Assembly (NCBI RefSeq): GCF_048128805.1
Contig: NC_135997.1
Span: 22,987,815 to 23,051,814 of the forward strand
Direction: 5' to 3'
Length of the DNA: 64,000 bases
Origin: Centroberyx gerrardi
Lineage: Eukaryota; Chordata; Actinopteri; Beryciformes; Berycidae
In this document: in pieces, positions 52,441 to 64,000 of the stretch
Position numbering within the stretch: the stretch's first letter is position 1
Layout of the letters: each line of letters starts with the position of its first letter
Translations under genes and position numbers: made by a program
The notes under the pieces: generated by a model
Told to the model about the DNA's origin: nothing
Database searches by the model: none
What the model saw: the letters and a program-made list of their open reading frames with translations, nothing else

Positions 52441-53446
52441 CTTCTGAAATCATTTGGCAGTGTTTTTTTTTTTTTATTCCCCCAAGTGGCACAAGCTCAC
52501 TCACAATCACTGTTAAGCCGACATATTCCCGCAGCTTGTGAACACTGGTTTGCTTTGCTGAACAAAACGCACAACACACATCAAACTATTTGTTTTTTCA
52601 CAGAGGGAACTCAAAAGAGCTGACTCACAAAAAGAACTAAACATAACATACCACATAACACTCTTCTGAAAAACCCATAATTCCCCTATCTCTTCTGTCC
52701 TCTTCCACATTCACCATTATTTCCCTCCTAAATTCCAGTCAGAAGGGATCATCCCTCGGTCTCATGCTTGTCATGTGTATATTTTTTTGTGAGAAGCGCT
52801 GCCCAGGCTCCTTCTCTTCATAGTACCCCTTCACTGATCTCTGCTGGCTGATTGAAACATAGCCACTGTTCAGACACTCCTACCCTCTTCTCTCCTCTCC
52901 TGATATTCACCCGTATTCCCTTCTTTAAGTTATTGCTGATCTCATTATGTGGAGCAGTCAAAGCAAACTTCCCCTCAGACTTTTTAGTTGATTAAGGAAT
53001 CAGGTTATTCTGTCTTGACACAGCCAGACACCAGTTTATTCATTATTTACCATAACCTGGTCAGAGAAGTTTAGCAAGTCTGAGACTGTCATTACTCTCC
53101 AACACTGTAGCTAGGCAGAAGTAGTAAACAATAACATAGAGATCGTCTGCACATGTTTCTGTTCTATGTATTTAACTCAGGCGACCCACTGTAGGCCAAT
53201 ACATCCATGCACCAAAAGCATGAATAATGCATTTTGAGTATTTGTTCCTTCTGAATTTTTTCAACGTTATTCAGATATTTTAATTCAACGCCTATAATCG
53301 TGGAGAAAAGATATTCAACTGAAAATAACATGACTGGCTTTTCTCAGTTGAACCCAGATAAGAAGGGGGCAGAGTTTCTGTGTGTTTCTCAGTCAGTCTG
53401 CTTTTGTTGTTACTGCCTTTTCACACACACACACACACACACACAT

Positions 53447-53488
<42 letters not shown>

Positions 53489-55413
53489 AGCCGTAACAGA
53501 GAGAGAGAGAGAGAGTTGCTTGATCGAATGCTTTTTGTTTGCTACGGGAATAGTCTAATTATTTTGAAGACTAATTTAGCATTAGTGAGACCAGTTTTTC
53601 TCTCTCTCTCTCGTCCCGGCGGCTCTGCTCCTCCGCTCTGCTGATAGACTTTACTGCGAGGCCGAGTCGGTTTGACTGGGAGTGGATGAAGACTCCCAGT
53701 TCTCCTACTGCTCTTCACTAAATACAACGTCACATTGCAGTTTTCTTTGTTATTGTTATTTATACCAGAATATACAGATTAAAACAAACAGCAGAGATTT
53801 TAAAAGTGAGGTTGCTACAAAACATACTATAAACAGTAAAAAACAACAACTGCTATTTCATTTACACTTTTCTCAGTAGTTCAGAATGAAGATATAATTT
53901 AAATATAATTAATTGATTGTTATAGAGTAGTAGGAGTTATAGAGTAGTTCAGAGTGAGAATAAGGAAATGTATTTTGATTCATAAACACATTTTTTTTTT
54001 GTTTAAATTGACTAGTGTTTAGTGGGGGGTCATTCAGTTCATACTAGCATAGTTCTGGGTGGAGATTTTTTTTTCCTGTTTCTAATTGTTTATGGCTATG
54101 GCTTGTTGTTGTTGTTTATAAAAGCCTATGTTTATGGTTACATAACATCTAGATTCTAGTTGTTTGTTAAATATGACTTTAAAAGAACTATTGCTATCAT
54201 TGCTATTGATTGGTCATTGTAAAACCATGAGTTTAATTCTTTAATAGCTCAACAATAGCGATAGGCAATGATCACAAGTTTGTTTTGAAATGTTTACTGA
54301 TGGTAGGGTAGGTGAGAATTTACAGTGGCTGTATACAGGACCTTACTGTACAGACAAGCATTTCATGTGCTGTGGACTAAATATTTTAAAAAATTCAAAA
54401 CCCTGTACACCGTTTAGGCAGCTGTACCCTGTAACCTCACCAAGATGCAGTGTAGCAAATTTGGTGACATTTGCATGTTAAATGTACGAGGACTTAGCTT
54501 TAATTAGTTTTACAGTTTTTACTATAAGCTTTGTGGATTGACTGTAGGTTGCAGTAAAGCAAAGGTTCTTCACATATTGACCGATGTAATGTGAAAGGTA
54601 GAACTCTAGCACCTATCACTGATTTATTGCAGATTTTGCAAGTTTTTAGATTAGATTTGATTTCTGTAGTGCCACCATGAGGACTATTGGCTCTATACTG
54701 TATCATTTGGCATGGGACTGGACCTCTGTACAAAAGTTTATGCATTTTCATGAATGGCAAGGCAGTTTTGGTAATAATAATAATAATACAAGCATATGCA
54801 CAGTTGATAAACCAACACTCTTATTTCTCATGCTTGGCCATTTCGACTTGATTGTGTTTCTTTCTTGTGAGGAATCTATCAGGAGCCCATTGATCACTTC
54901 AGAGATCTGCTCACATTAGCTTTCATCATTTTAACTGTACCTTTTTCAAAATATATCATTCAACAGTACTTGTCACTGCACCATACTTATTTAACATAAA
55001 TACTGTATGTTCCAATCAGGAATCAAGGAATCACAAGCGTAAAGAGAACTGTGACATTACCCGTCCCACCATTACCCTTCTGGCTTCACTAGGCAAAGTG
55101 AAATGCAAGTTAATTTGCAATGCAAAATAATTGTTGCATCATCTGGTTCAATCATCCAGTAAAGTACATTTCTTGTGTGTGCGGCTGGCATGTACCCTAA
55201 TGTAAATGGTTGTTGATGTAAGAATAGCTATTTGGCTATGCATAATACCCAAATTATTCAAAGTAAAATAGCTCCACAATTAGTATTCAGAGCTCACCAT
55301 CCTTACCCCAAGGTGATTAGGCTACTTGGACTGAAACATCAGATGCCAGAGCTGGTGACAGTGGTAGGACGCCATCCATTCTCCTCTGTCGCATCTAAAC
55401 ACACGGCTCTACA
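52154..55413 (+). other. tmem266: tmem266 intron 3, part before the lectin gene
   Basis: No exons recognised. Contains a CA microsatellite (53422-53486), short GA and CT runs (53500-53515, 53600-53612) and AT-rich sequence. Confidence 0.6.
53422..53486. repeat. CA microsatellite
   Basis: A CA run with one TG interruption. Confidence 0.95.
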
Positions 55414-56050
55414 ATGAAGACGTCCATCTTCCAAATGCTCCTGATGGCAAGTGTATCAACAGTGTTTGGGAAGTATGTATATGTTCCTGATAAAAAGACC
55501 TGGCTTGATGCTCAAGAGCACTGCAGAGCACACTACACTGAACTCGCCCGTCAGCAGTAAGAGAGATAAGAAGAAGCTCAGAGAGGCAGGTGCACAGCTT
55601 GAACAAACCTGGATCGGTCTCTACAGAGACCCTGACGACACTGACTGGAGGTGGTCAGGAGGTGGATATGCATCATACATGCCTTGGGTGGATGGTGAAC
55701 CAAATAACGCTAATGAGGTTGAGTACTATGGCAGTATATGCTGGAGCTGTGAGCCAACTGGATGGAACGATCTTCCTGAGTCGATGCTCCAGGAATTCTT
55801 CTGCTTGAGTCTGATTGTGGTGAAGGAGAAGAAGACTTGGGAAGAGGCTCTGCAGCACTGCAGGGAGCAACACACCGACCTCACCAGCCTGGTCTCTGAG
55901 ACAGAGGTCCTGCTGGCCCAGAGGGAGATCTGGGAAGCCCAGACCACTGAGCATGTGTGGACCGGCCTGCGCTACCTGGCAGACCGCTGGCTGTGGGTGA
56001 ACGGAGACCCGCTGGAGTACCAAGCCTGGAGCCAGGGAGAACAGCAACAG
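55414..56050 (+). CDS. C-type lectin exon 1
   Basis: This single exon carries the signal peptide, the whole first CTLD and most of the second, ending ...WSQGEQQQ. The reading frame changes near 55546-55552. An open frame starting at an ATG at 55451 covers the second part but its first 30 residues are out-of-frame translation of the lectin start. Confidence 0.7.
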
Positions 56051-56659
56051 GTGCTCGCACTTGCCTTATCATTTTTATGTTAACATGTCAAAACAATATT
56101 GATTACCTTACCTTTCAGATTTTTTGGTTATTATGAAGTACATTTTCCTGAGTTTTACATTTCCAATAATTCCTTTTATTTAATACCATATTTAAATTGT
56201 ATTTTTACTCCTGAGATGTAAGAGTATTAGTGTTTTTTTTACTATGAATATGGGTATAACAGGTATGCAGCTAGGTGTGAAACCCTTTTGGGTATTATTG
56301 CTTTTAAACAATGGTTATCAATGTGTGTGCACCACCTGAAAGTTTTTTTCAAAGTAGTGTACATAAGAATAAAACAGGAGAAAGCCAGATTGCAACCAAT
56401 TCCATTTTTCAGGACTAGTCATACCAGCTTGCTTCTTTGAGCAATCAAATTGCTTGGCCACAACTACTGAATTACTATTATCATTAACTTTTTCTGCATT
56501 GAAAACATGCTGAAGAAAGATCGTATTGACCTAAGATTATCTATACAACATGTATGCCACCAGTGTCCAGCATGGAGCCAGCGCTGTGGAGCCGTGAGCA
56601 AAGAGGGAGAGTGGGAGAGCCGTGACTGCCAGGAGAGACTCCACTTCATCTGCGACTGA
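55414..56659 (+). CDS. Secreted C-type lectin with two CTLDs, apparent frameshift
   Basis: Exons 55414-56050 and 56564-56659 are joined in phase 0 by a GTGCTC...CAG intron. The ATG at 55414 starts a signal peptide (MKTSIFQMLLMASVSTVFG) and the start of a C-type lectin domain (KTWLDAQEHCRAHYTELA), then meets TAA at 55558-55560. The domain continues in the +1 frame from about 55550 (SSKRDKKKLREAG, WIGLYRD). CTLD1 has GEPNN and GWNDL, the EPN and WND signatures of calcium-dependent mannose-type binding. CTLD2 (KTWEEALQHCREQHTDLTSL, WTGLRYL, ...RLHFICD) lacks EPN and has WES in place of WND. It resembles fish macrophage-mannose-receptor-like lectins. Either one base is extra in a CCC run at 55547-55549 (assembly error or allele) or the gene is decaying; the rest is intact. 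Confidence 0.75.
56564..56659 (+). CDS. C-type lectin exon 2
   Basis: It encodes CPAWSQRCGAVSKEGEWESR and DCQERLHFICD with TGA at 56657-56659. It supplies the last cysteines of the second CTLD. The acceptor is TGCCACCAG. Confidence 0.8.
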   Translation, partial: CPAWSQRCGAVSKEGEWESRDCQERLHFICD

Positions 56660-57005
56660 GTTTGGCCAATGTCAATACTCTGAGGTGGCCTGTCATACAC
56701 ATTGCTTCTTTTGTTTCCGTTTCATCTACTTCGTGTCATCTGTAATTAAGCTGAACTCAAGAGGAATAACATTTGGACATGGACATTTAGATCATTTTAG
56801 AGCTAAAAGTCAAACCCAGTTAGTTTCCACTATGTGCTGAATTGTTACATGTGTTTAACATGTGTTAAGAGGATAAACAGCTTTAATTCATATACATAAC
56901 GATATTTTGCAATATTTCTCTCTGATGTCATTGTATGTAAAGGCTGTGTTTATACTACACAAATTGTGGATAGGTTTTGTACACTTTTTCCACTCTTGTT
57001 TTATG

Positions 57006-57011
57006 ATTAAA
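57006..57011 (+). promoter_or_regulatory. Polyadenylation signal of the lectin gene
   Basis: ATTAAA about 350 bases after the stop codon, the commonest variant of AATAAA. Confidence 0.5.
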
Positions 57012-60000
57012 CTCTATGTATGCTCAAACTTTTCTATGTATTACTGACTCTTCTGTATAAGACAAATTCCCCTTGTGGCAAATATTTGTTAGTCTACTAC
57101 CTATCAGCATACCCTGCTGCTGATTTTGTGATAGTATAGTATGGTAGAACATTTGCACTATTTGGCAGGCTTATCTCCATATGAATCTGAACAGTTACAT
57201 ATTGATATGTATATGAATATACAGTATGTATACAGTACATATTTTGTGACGTTAACATGATTTCTTACATGATGAAAGGGAAAAATATTTTGCCTGGCTG
57301 TTAGGGATGTCAGGATCGTTATCATGGCACGGAACCTGGAAGCTTTTTTCTACAAACCTTTTTTAGTTTTTACCAAAATATGGCGGAGCTACTGGATACA
57401 CACACATGCACACACACACACATCCATGCACAAATGTCATATATTGTGCATGATTACCATCAATCATCTATTACGTTTCCCTCCCCAAGTCCTTGACTCG
57501 CTGTCACCCTTGCTCAATATTATGTCCATTTATCACTAACTGAGAACCTCTGGGTTCACCAGCGTCCGTAAGTTAACTAGGATCAATTCATCATTTCAGA
57601 CTGAATATCCGCCCTCCTCCCCCTTTCTGTTGACAATTATAGCCTTTATAGTAATTGACATTGCGCACTGCATGATCCACAAGCCGATAATATTCCACCC
57701 TTCATTCCTTATAAATGTGTGCTGTACCTCATAATTATACATGGCTTTTCAAACGTGTGAAGTCATTAACAGGGAACTGTCTGGGGTTTGAGGTAATTTA
57801 CAGCCTGCAAATTGTCGTAGACTGTCTCCTCACTGACCTATAAGTGTGGGCATGTATTCATAAAATGTATAATAGGCATGCTAATATGAAACCCATTAAC
57901 CTTTTAAGTCATAGTGAATTCGCATGTAACCAGGCATCTGTAGTCAGTGCTCAGATTCTTAGAGAGGTTTTTTTTCTGAATGGGGCAGTTTGGGTCTTAT
58001 AAAGTCCCACTTTCACTGCAATAGTTCTACTCATTCAATCGAACAGAGAATTTTACAGTGCAATTTTGAAATTTGAGGAAAAACAAGAAAAAAATCCTGG
58101 GTACAAGCTGTGTACATAACAACCTTGGCTCAGTTCCCATCGTGCTTTACACCACAGTGTAAAGCACTATGGCCGGCTCTCTGTGACAAAAATGATGCAG
58201 TGTTTTGTGTGGGATTGTAACTATTGCTCTGATTCTCCCCTCTACTAATACTCACTCCTACTTACTTACCTACTACTTACTACTTACTTAGAGGAGTGAA
58301 GGGAGCTGATGAGTCTTATGGGTATTGTAGCAGATGTCATGGAAACGTATGTGTCTGATGATAAAAAAGCTTATTTTTCAACACAGAGGTTGAAACAGTC
58401 ACAGTGATTGATGACAGCAATCACATGGGGCTAACATGGGGGAAATCGCTTGTTGCACCACAATGCCATGTGACTAGCCAGCTTTATATTTGAATAAGGA
58501 CTCACAGTGTCATTGAGGTGAAGCACCTTACACAGTTCAGCAGTACTGCAGACCAAACAGTGATTCTCTGCATCCTGTGTGCCATGCCTCCTAACGGCCA
58601 CTAGGGGCAGAGTGAGTGAACGAGTGAATGAATGAATATGTGAGTGATCCTTCAGGCCCTGTAAAGTTCAAGTTCAAGATTATTATAAAGCACCATGGCC
58701 TACAAATATGAAAGGAGATTAATTGTACAGACAGTAGGATGTAAGAAGTAAAATAGAAAAAAAACAACATAATTGTAAAGGCTTCAGGAATTAGTGTCCC
58801 AGTCATTTTCAGTCAAAGGCACATTAAACCTAAGAATGGTTGCACTGCTAACACGGCCCTTGTTTTTCCGCTTCAGCATGATTATGTGAAATGTTGGTCT
58901 GACATATGGACGTAAGGTCATATTACAGCTGTCCTTTTGATTAGTCACAATATTAACAGATTTTTTTTTTCACTGTGCAAACCTGGTCACTCTCCAGTCC
59001 TATCATCCTGTCCAGCAATTGTGACTCAAACCTAGCTCTTAGTGCGAGCTCTCAGTAGGACGCACATAAACACCATAAGCTGTAATACAGGATCCAATAC
59101 ACACAGGCGCACACACGCGCACATACACACACACACACAAACCTACCCGCACACACCGCCTCATCCAAGTACTCCGTTTGACACCAAATCAGGTCTCACT
59201 CCATTGGTTCCCTTCAGTTAGCCAGCCACGGCCCGAAACAGATGGATTTCACAGACGCACCGTCAACAGTGGGCCGACACTGACACAGCGCTGTTATCAC
59301 AGCCAGTCCTCACGCAATACAACCCTCATTTGTCCCATTCCATGTCAAGAGTCAGGCATAGCGTGTCGATGCATCGCAATGCATAATGGAAAGGTATGCT
59401 GCCTTTGTGCTTGATGCCATATCCTCATATCACTGTCTTATGCTCTGTATGTTTCGTTGTCCTATATGGGCTGTTGTTGGGACAAACACTTTGGTGTACA
59501 GTGATGAATTATGCATGGAGCATTCCCTACAATAGTTCAACCTGTGAAATACCTGTAAGGCAGTGTTTCTGTCTAACTTCTCTAACTATGAGTTGGTACC
59601 CCAAACTGGGTCACAGGCCTATTGCTGTTGAGGACCCACAAAACTAGAGTATCAATATGTTCAAATGAGCTTGGGTCCCAGGGCAAGAGACTTGAATTGA
59701 CTGAAATTTCTCATTTTGGTCCCGGGGCTGGAGAAGTGCAAGAACAGCTGCTGTAAGAAGCTCTAACAACAGATTTACCAACGACTGCAGTGAAGGTTAT
59801 TTTACCAGTGAGCTCAATTTACTCAAACTGTGCTTAGTGCGATGGGGTCACTATTTCATATTCAAGTCATTAGTGCGAAATGTCTGCCTGTAAAAATGCT
59901 GCCAGTGGGAGTTGTAAAAGTCATCATTCTCTCTTTTAGCTTTAATGAAATTCCATTTAAATCCACCAGGCATGAGCTCCAGATAGTGCGTATCTTGTTA

Positions 60001-62209
60001 CATCTCCACTATACCTTAAACGGTATACTAATCCCCTACATTAATCACTATTACCAGGCCCCGCGTCTGGCCTTTTACTGGGAAGTTTCATTAGGATGTT
60101 CCTACAGCCCTTGCTTTGTAATAATAGAGGTGATAAAGGAGAAGATAGGGGCTGAGTGTGAATAGTTAATGATGGCTACCTCTGCTCGACTCCCAATATG
60201 AAGACATAAGTGAAATATCAACAACCCCTAACAGATTATGTGTCTCTATAACCCCCTATCAGATCTGGTGTTTTTGCCAATCTATGACATTTTAAGAGAA
60301 GTTGCTAAGAAGGTGCTATGATGACCGCTTCACTTCAAACTACTGATAACCAGCCCTAACAGACTGAAACTGAGAACGAGAGAAGAGAAGAAGCCACTTC
60401 TGACATTAAGGCCACGTCAGTAGAATCAGTGAGGCGTGGCCAGAGACAGTTAGAGCGAATGTGTCAGTCAAGCCCAGTGTCCTCCAGGAGCCAATACTAT
60501 TTTTTCTGTGGATTTCAGCACCACTGGGCTTTGAGTGATTACACCCGCGCTTCCGTCTCCTCATTACCGCATCGATCAACCTCTCAGACAGACAGCAGCC
60601 ATTGCTTTTAAATGACATTCAGGAACACCACACCCATGCGGCATCATCATGTTTTACGATGGTTTACTGCGGCAACGGATGGGATTCTTAAACCCGTGCG
60701 CTCACATTACATACCTCTAATGTTCACTTATTATGAATTGCTATGGCTTTTGCGGGTCATAACAACATGCAAACACCACCAGGCCCACATCTGCGCTCAC
60801 TTTTCAGAAGGCTGATATGAGAAGCCGCCGCACAGTTCTCTATCAGAGTGCCATCTAGCAAAAAAGACCGATCACCAAACTCACCTTTAGGGAAATGGGG
60901 CAGGAGAAATGAACCTTTTTTTATGGGCATGTGGAATGATGAAGTGAAGTTGAGAGAAACAGAGACAGCGGCGGTGGGACGGCAATCCACAGCCATCAAA
61001 ATGATAATGTATCTGGGAGAAGAATCTGTCGGCTGCTCCACTGACTCTACCTGGGAAAGTGGATTGCCTTTCCCCCCCAGCCTGCATTAGGTGGCTCATT
61101 GGCTCTCTGAGATAGTGAAGGAGTGTGCCATGAAGAAGGGTCGTAGTATGCACGGGAAACGGCGAGGCATGCACAGCAGCAGCGATGTTTGGCAGAGCGA
61201 GCGCGTGTGCTCCTGAAATTGAGAATGTCACAACCACAGTGCAGGTGTTTTATCAACATGGTGACGATTCATTGAGTGAGGGATGGACGAAACTTATTTT
61301 CACTGGCTCCGTAGTTTTGGAATGTCTCGCTATCAGCAAAACTTTTCTTATTCATTGATTTCAGAAACAGAACTGGATATAAATGAGAAATATGCAAACT
61401 AAACTGATATTACTTCTGCCGTACTGTGTTAAATGTTTTCAATCAGTGTCCTCTGTAATATAGTTTAATATAAATGCTTTTAACTTCAAAGTTGTACAAA
61501 TCAATTTCATTGTTGAGTCCCTGAAATAATATGGCAATTAGTGATTATACCTGTGTGGGATTTTTATGCATATTCATTGTGTGTACAGACAGATGAGTGA
61601 AGAATTTTGCCTGTAAAAAATATATAATAAAAATAGTATAAATAAATATGAATAGCATCATACATTGTAAAAATAGAAACATCCAATATCATGCTTTGGA
61701 TTGTTTTGTGTCACTTTTGTAATATTCAGATTATAAATTGGAACAATTAAGACACATATTGTATATTTCAGTCCTCAAAATTCAACCGGTGCCGGATAGA
61801 ATCACACATTTTTACATCTTGGGAGCAGAAGACAAATTGCGGGCTCTGTTTTTTCTTCACAGATTACAGATTGAGCCCTTAATGAATAAAGCTTTGTGTT
61901 GTCACGGCTTGCCTATAAGGTTGCGGTGTGTTCCACAGTGGGGCCCAAGCAGCGGGGATTAATCAAGAGAAAAGGCTCCTATATGTCAAGCTGCCGCCGT
62001 GTGATGAAGCACCCACTGTCAGCCATGTTTGCATATCATAGCCCGTAGCATTGTGAAGGTGGAGCTGACCTTTCTGTTATCTCTCGTATACCGCGCTGCC
62101 CCCACTTCACATGATGGGGATTCAGAGGAAGGCGAAGTAGTCGTTCACACACAATCTCTGACACACACACACACATGAACAGAAACACAGAGGCATAGAG
62201 TATGTATAC

Positions 62210-62213
<4 letters not shown>

Positions 62214-62246
<33 letters not shown>
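62214..62246. repeat. GA microsatellite
   Basis: A continuous GA run. Confidence 0.93.
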
Positions 62247-62249
<3 letters not shown>

Positions 62250-62426
62250 CAAGGGCAGGCACAAAAGCTCTCTCACTGCACTGCGTAGTGGTTGTTATCT
62301 AATCCTCTGTAATCATGGTTCACTTCATATTCCAGTTTATACTGGGCTGTCACACCTCATTAGGACCAATAGTGTTCCTTCATTGATGCTTCTGCACATT
62401 CAGATAGGATCCTTTTTCTCTTCCAT

Positions 62427-62427
<1 letters not shown>

Positions 62428-62464
<37 letters not shown>

Positions 62465-62573
62465 ACTACCTTTTTACCTCTTCCTTTCTATGTCTCTCCT
62501 TGTCCCACTGATTTTTTTCCTGTGTATATTTTTCCTCCTCTCTCTTCTCCCTCCTTTCGGTCTCTCACTCTGT

Positions 62574-62603
<30 letters not shown>
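62428..62603. repeat. CT microsatellites
   Basis: CT runs at about 62428-62464 and 62578-62603 in a pyrimidine-rich stretch. Confidence 0.9.
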
Positions 62604-62604
<1 letters not shown>

Positions 62605-63889
62605 ACTTTTTCATCTTTTTTTCATCTCTTTCTCTGCCCTCTTATTCACACAAAGCATCCATAGCCTTCCCATGCTGAATACCAATCTGCACTGTAACTA
62701 AACTATCAAAATGCCAAGAAGCAGTCCCAGATTTTTTTCTTGTTCTACACCCTTATCAACACATCACACTGACCACAGCTGCCTTCGCAAGCCTTCAGGA
62801 GCCTCCAAGAGTACATTCCCGTAGGGAGGGTGACGAAAGGTGGACAGGTTGGAGATTTCTAGCACCCATTTGCTGCATTGTTGCCTAACACAGTGTTCCT
62901 ATCAGGAGAGAAGTGGGCGACATTGTGGGAGGTGGTTGTTCTAGCTAGCATCGGGGGGCAGTTGCAGTGTTAGCAGTTTTGGTGCCATGGTAAGTGGAGT
63001 GTAGTTATTAATAGAGTTGGGCCCATCCATCTTCCTGTCTAGGAAAAACGCTGGGAGGACCAAGGTGGCGTGGGCTTGTGTTCAGCACTTTCATGGCCGC
63101 CCACTCTCCCCCTAGTCATCAAGCTGCTTTTGTTTGTTTGCTCACTTTTTTTTTTTTTAGGTTTGAGGGTTTTTTGGTGCATTTCAGCTTGTATTTGTGT
63201 AGGACGTTGCTGGTGTGTGACTTTGTTGGGAAAAAAAAGCGCAGGCTGTGACAATGAGTGTCAGGGAGCGGAGATGTGGAGGGCCGGCCCTCATCAGCGG
63301 CTTGTACTGACGGCTGAAACTGACAATTCAGTAGTCACTGTTGACAGTAGGACCAATCATACAGTTTTCACTTTAGATGGTGGCCCATACTTTTAAAGGC
63401 ATCAAGCCTGCAGCCTCTGGTCAGATTGTCAGCTTAGTCTGCTTATATAAATTCTGATATCCTAAATCAATAATTTGTTATGTAAGTTATGCAATCCGTC
63501 ATATTGAGGCTGATTTCTCATGTAAATAGTTTTTTATAGACCTTTTAGACCCTTTAGTTTAGTTGCACTAGTAGATTCTATAATTGGCTAATCCTGTACT
63601 AACAACCAAAGCCATAGGTAGACAGTTATGGTCATGTCAAGTTTTCAGTGGCAGCCATGTTGCCTTCCCATTCCTGTTGCTGAGTAACATGCAATTATGA
63701 AAGTTGACTTGCAGAATCACTCAAACAATATTACACAGGACATTGTTACATATTTGCAGCCTGCACATCTTATACTAGAGAAAAGGCAGCAACATGACAG
63801 CATTAGTACAGCCAAACTCTGTATTGAGTCTGAGCTGAGCTTTACAGGATGAAGGAAGTTATAGAATATAATTTAACCCTGAGATGACG

Positions 63890-64000
63890 TAACTCAAATG
63901 GCACATAACAACCACTCTAGTGCCTTTGAGCAAGGCACCTGACACTTCACAAGCTCCAGCAGTACCGGCTCAGTGGCTGAAAGTGTGCTGCCACCAACCT
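63890..64000. repeat. SINE-like fragment at the window edge
   Basis: GCCTTTGAGCAAGGCACCTG and following bases match the conserved core also seen at 50880-51180; truncated by the window end. Confidence 0.4.

Larger units (their letters stand above)
57012..64000 (+). other. tmem266: tmem266 intron 3, part after the lectin gene
   Basis: No exon of tmem266 or another gene is recognised up to the window edge. Three stretches (57560-57910, 59850-60180, 61860-62140) look less repetitive and richer in homeodomain-type motifs. Microsatellites: CA near 59100-59140, GA 62214-62246, CT about 62428-62464 and 62578-62603. The last 110 bases contain a SINE-like core (TTTGAGCAAGGCACCTGACA). Confidence 0.55.

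Noticed and set aside
55451..56083. Treating the 210-residue frame starting at 55451 as the full lectin
   Set aside because: Its first 30 residues are an out-of-frame reading of the true lectin start at 55414, and its end runs past the splice donor at 56050.
58142..58167. 11-bp hairpin GTGCTTTACAC/GTGTAAAGCAC
   Set aside because: Too short to stand out from chance in a 64 kb AT-rich window.

Overview
The window is vertebrate nuclear DNA, almost certainly from a ray-finned (teleost) fish and probably a percomorph. It has short GT-AG exons separated by long introns, many CA/GT and GA/CT microsatellites, polyadenylation signals, and small non-autonomous DNA elements and SINE-like pieces typical of teleosts. 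All recognised protein genes lie on the + strand.

Layout: (1) 1-8,070 is the 3' end of talin-2 (tln2): four terminal coding exons for the end of the actin-binding I/LWEQ module and the dimerisation helix, then a 3.2 kb 3'UTR. The intron before them carries the microRNA gene mir-190a, the same host-intron arrangement as in mammals. (2) 8,070-15,080 is intergenic and repeat-rich, with one weak coiled-coil-like remnant on the minus strand. (3) 15,080-25,700 is tropomyosin-1 (tpm1): two alternative first exons (1a, 1b), constant exons 2-8, and alternative 3' ends 9a/9b (striated type), 9c and 9d. Exon lengths match the tropomyosin family exactly, so the 284-residue and 248-residue isoforms can be assembled. 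(4) 26,490-35,905 is a complete fbxo22 gene: seven coding exons, 387 codons, an F-box followed by FIST-type domains. Its introns and 3'UTR hold several inverted-repeat elements. (5) From about 36,400 to beyond the right edge is the 5' part of tmem266: a GC-rich leader exon, a short exon with the first 14 coding bases, and a 192-base exon. The membrane segments lie outside the window. (6) At 55,414-56,659 a small two-domain C-type lectin gene sits on the same strand, inside the tmem266 intron if that gene continues to the right. It carries one apparent frameshift.

Talin-2 links integrins to actin, tropomyosin-1 coats actin filaments, FBXO22 is a ubiquitin-ligase substrate receptor and TMEM266 is a voltage-sensor-domain membrane protein. 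The tln2-tpm1 and fbxo22-tmem266 pairs are each adjacent in human chromosome 15 but about 13 Mb apart there; here they are joined. This is conserved synteny, not an operon or dedicated system. I found no convincing undescribed multi-gene system. The best leads are structural: a perfect 41-bp palindrome in tmem266 intron 2, a fully RNA-pairable hairpin upstream of mir-190a, a long inverted repeat in the tpm1 3' region, a GC-AG intron in tpm1, and the nested, frameshifted lectin gene.
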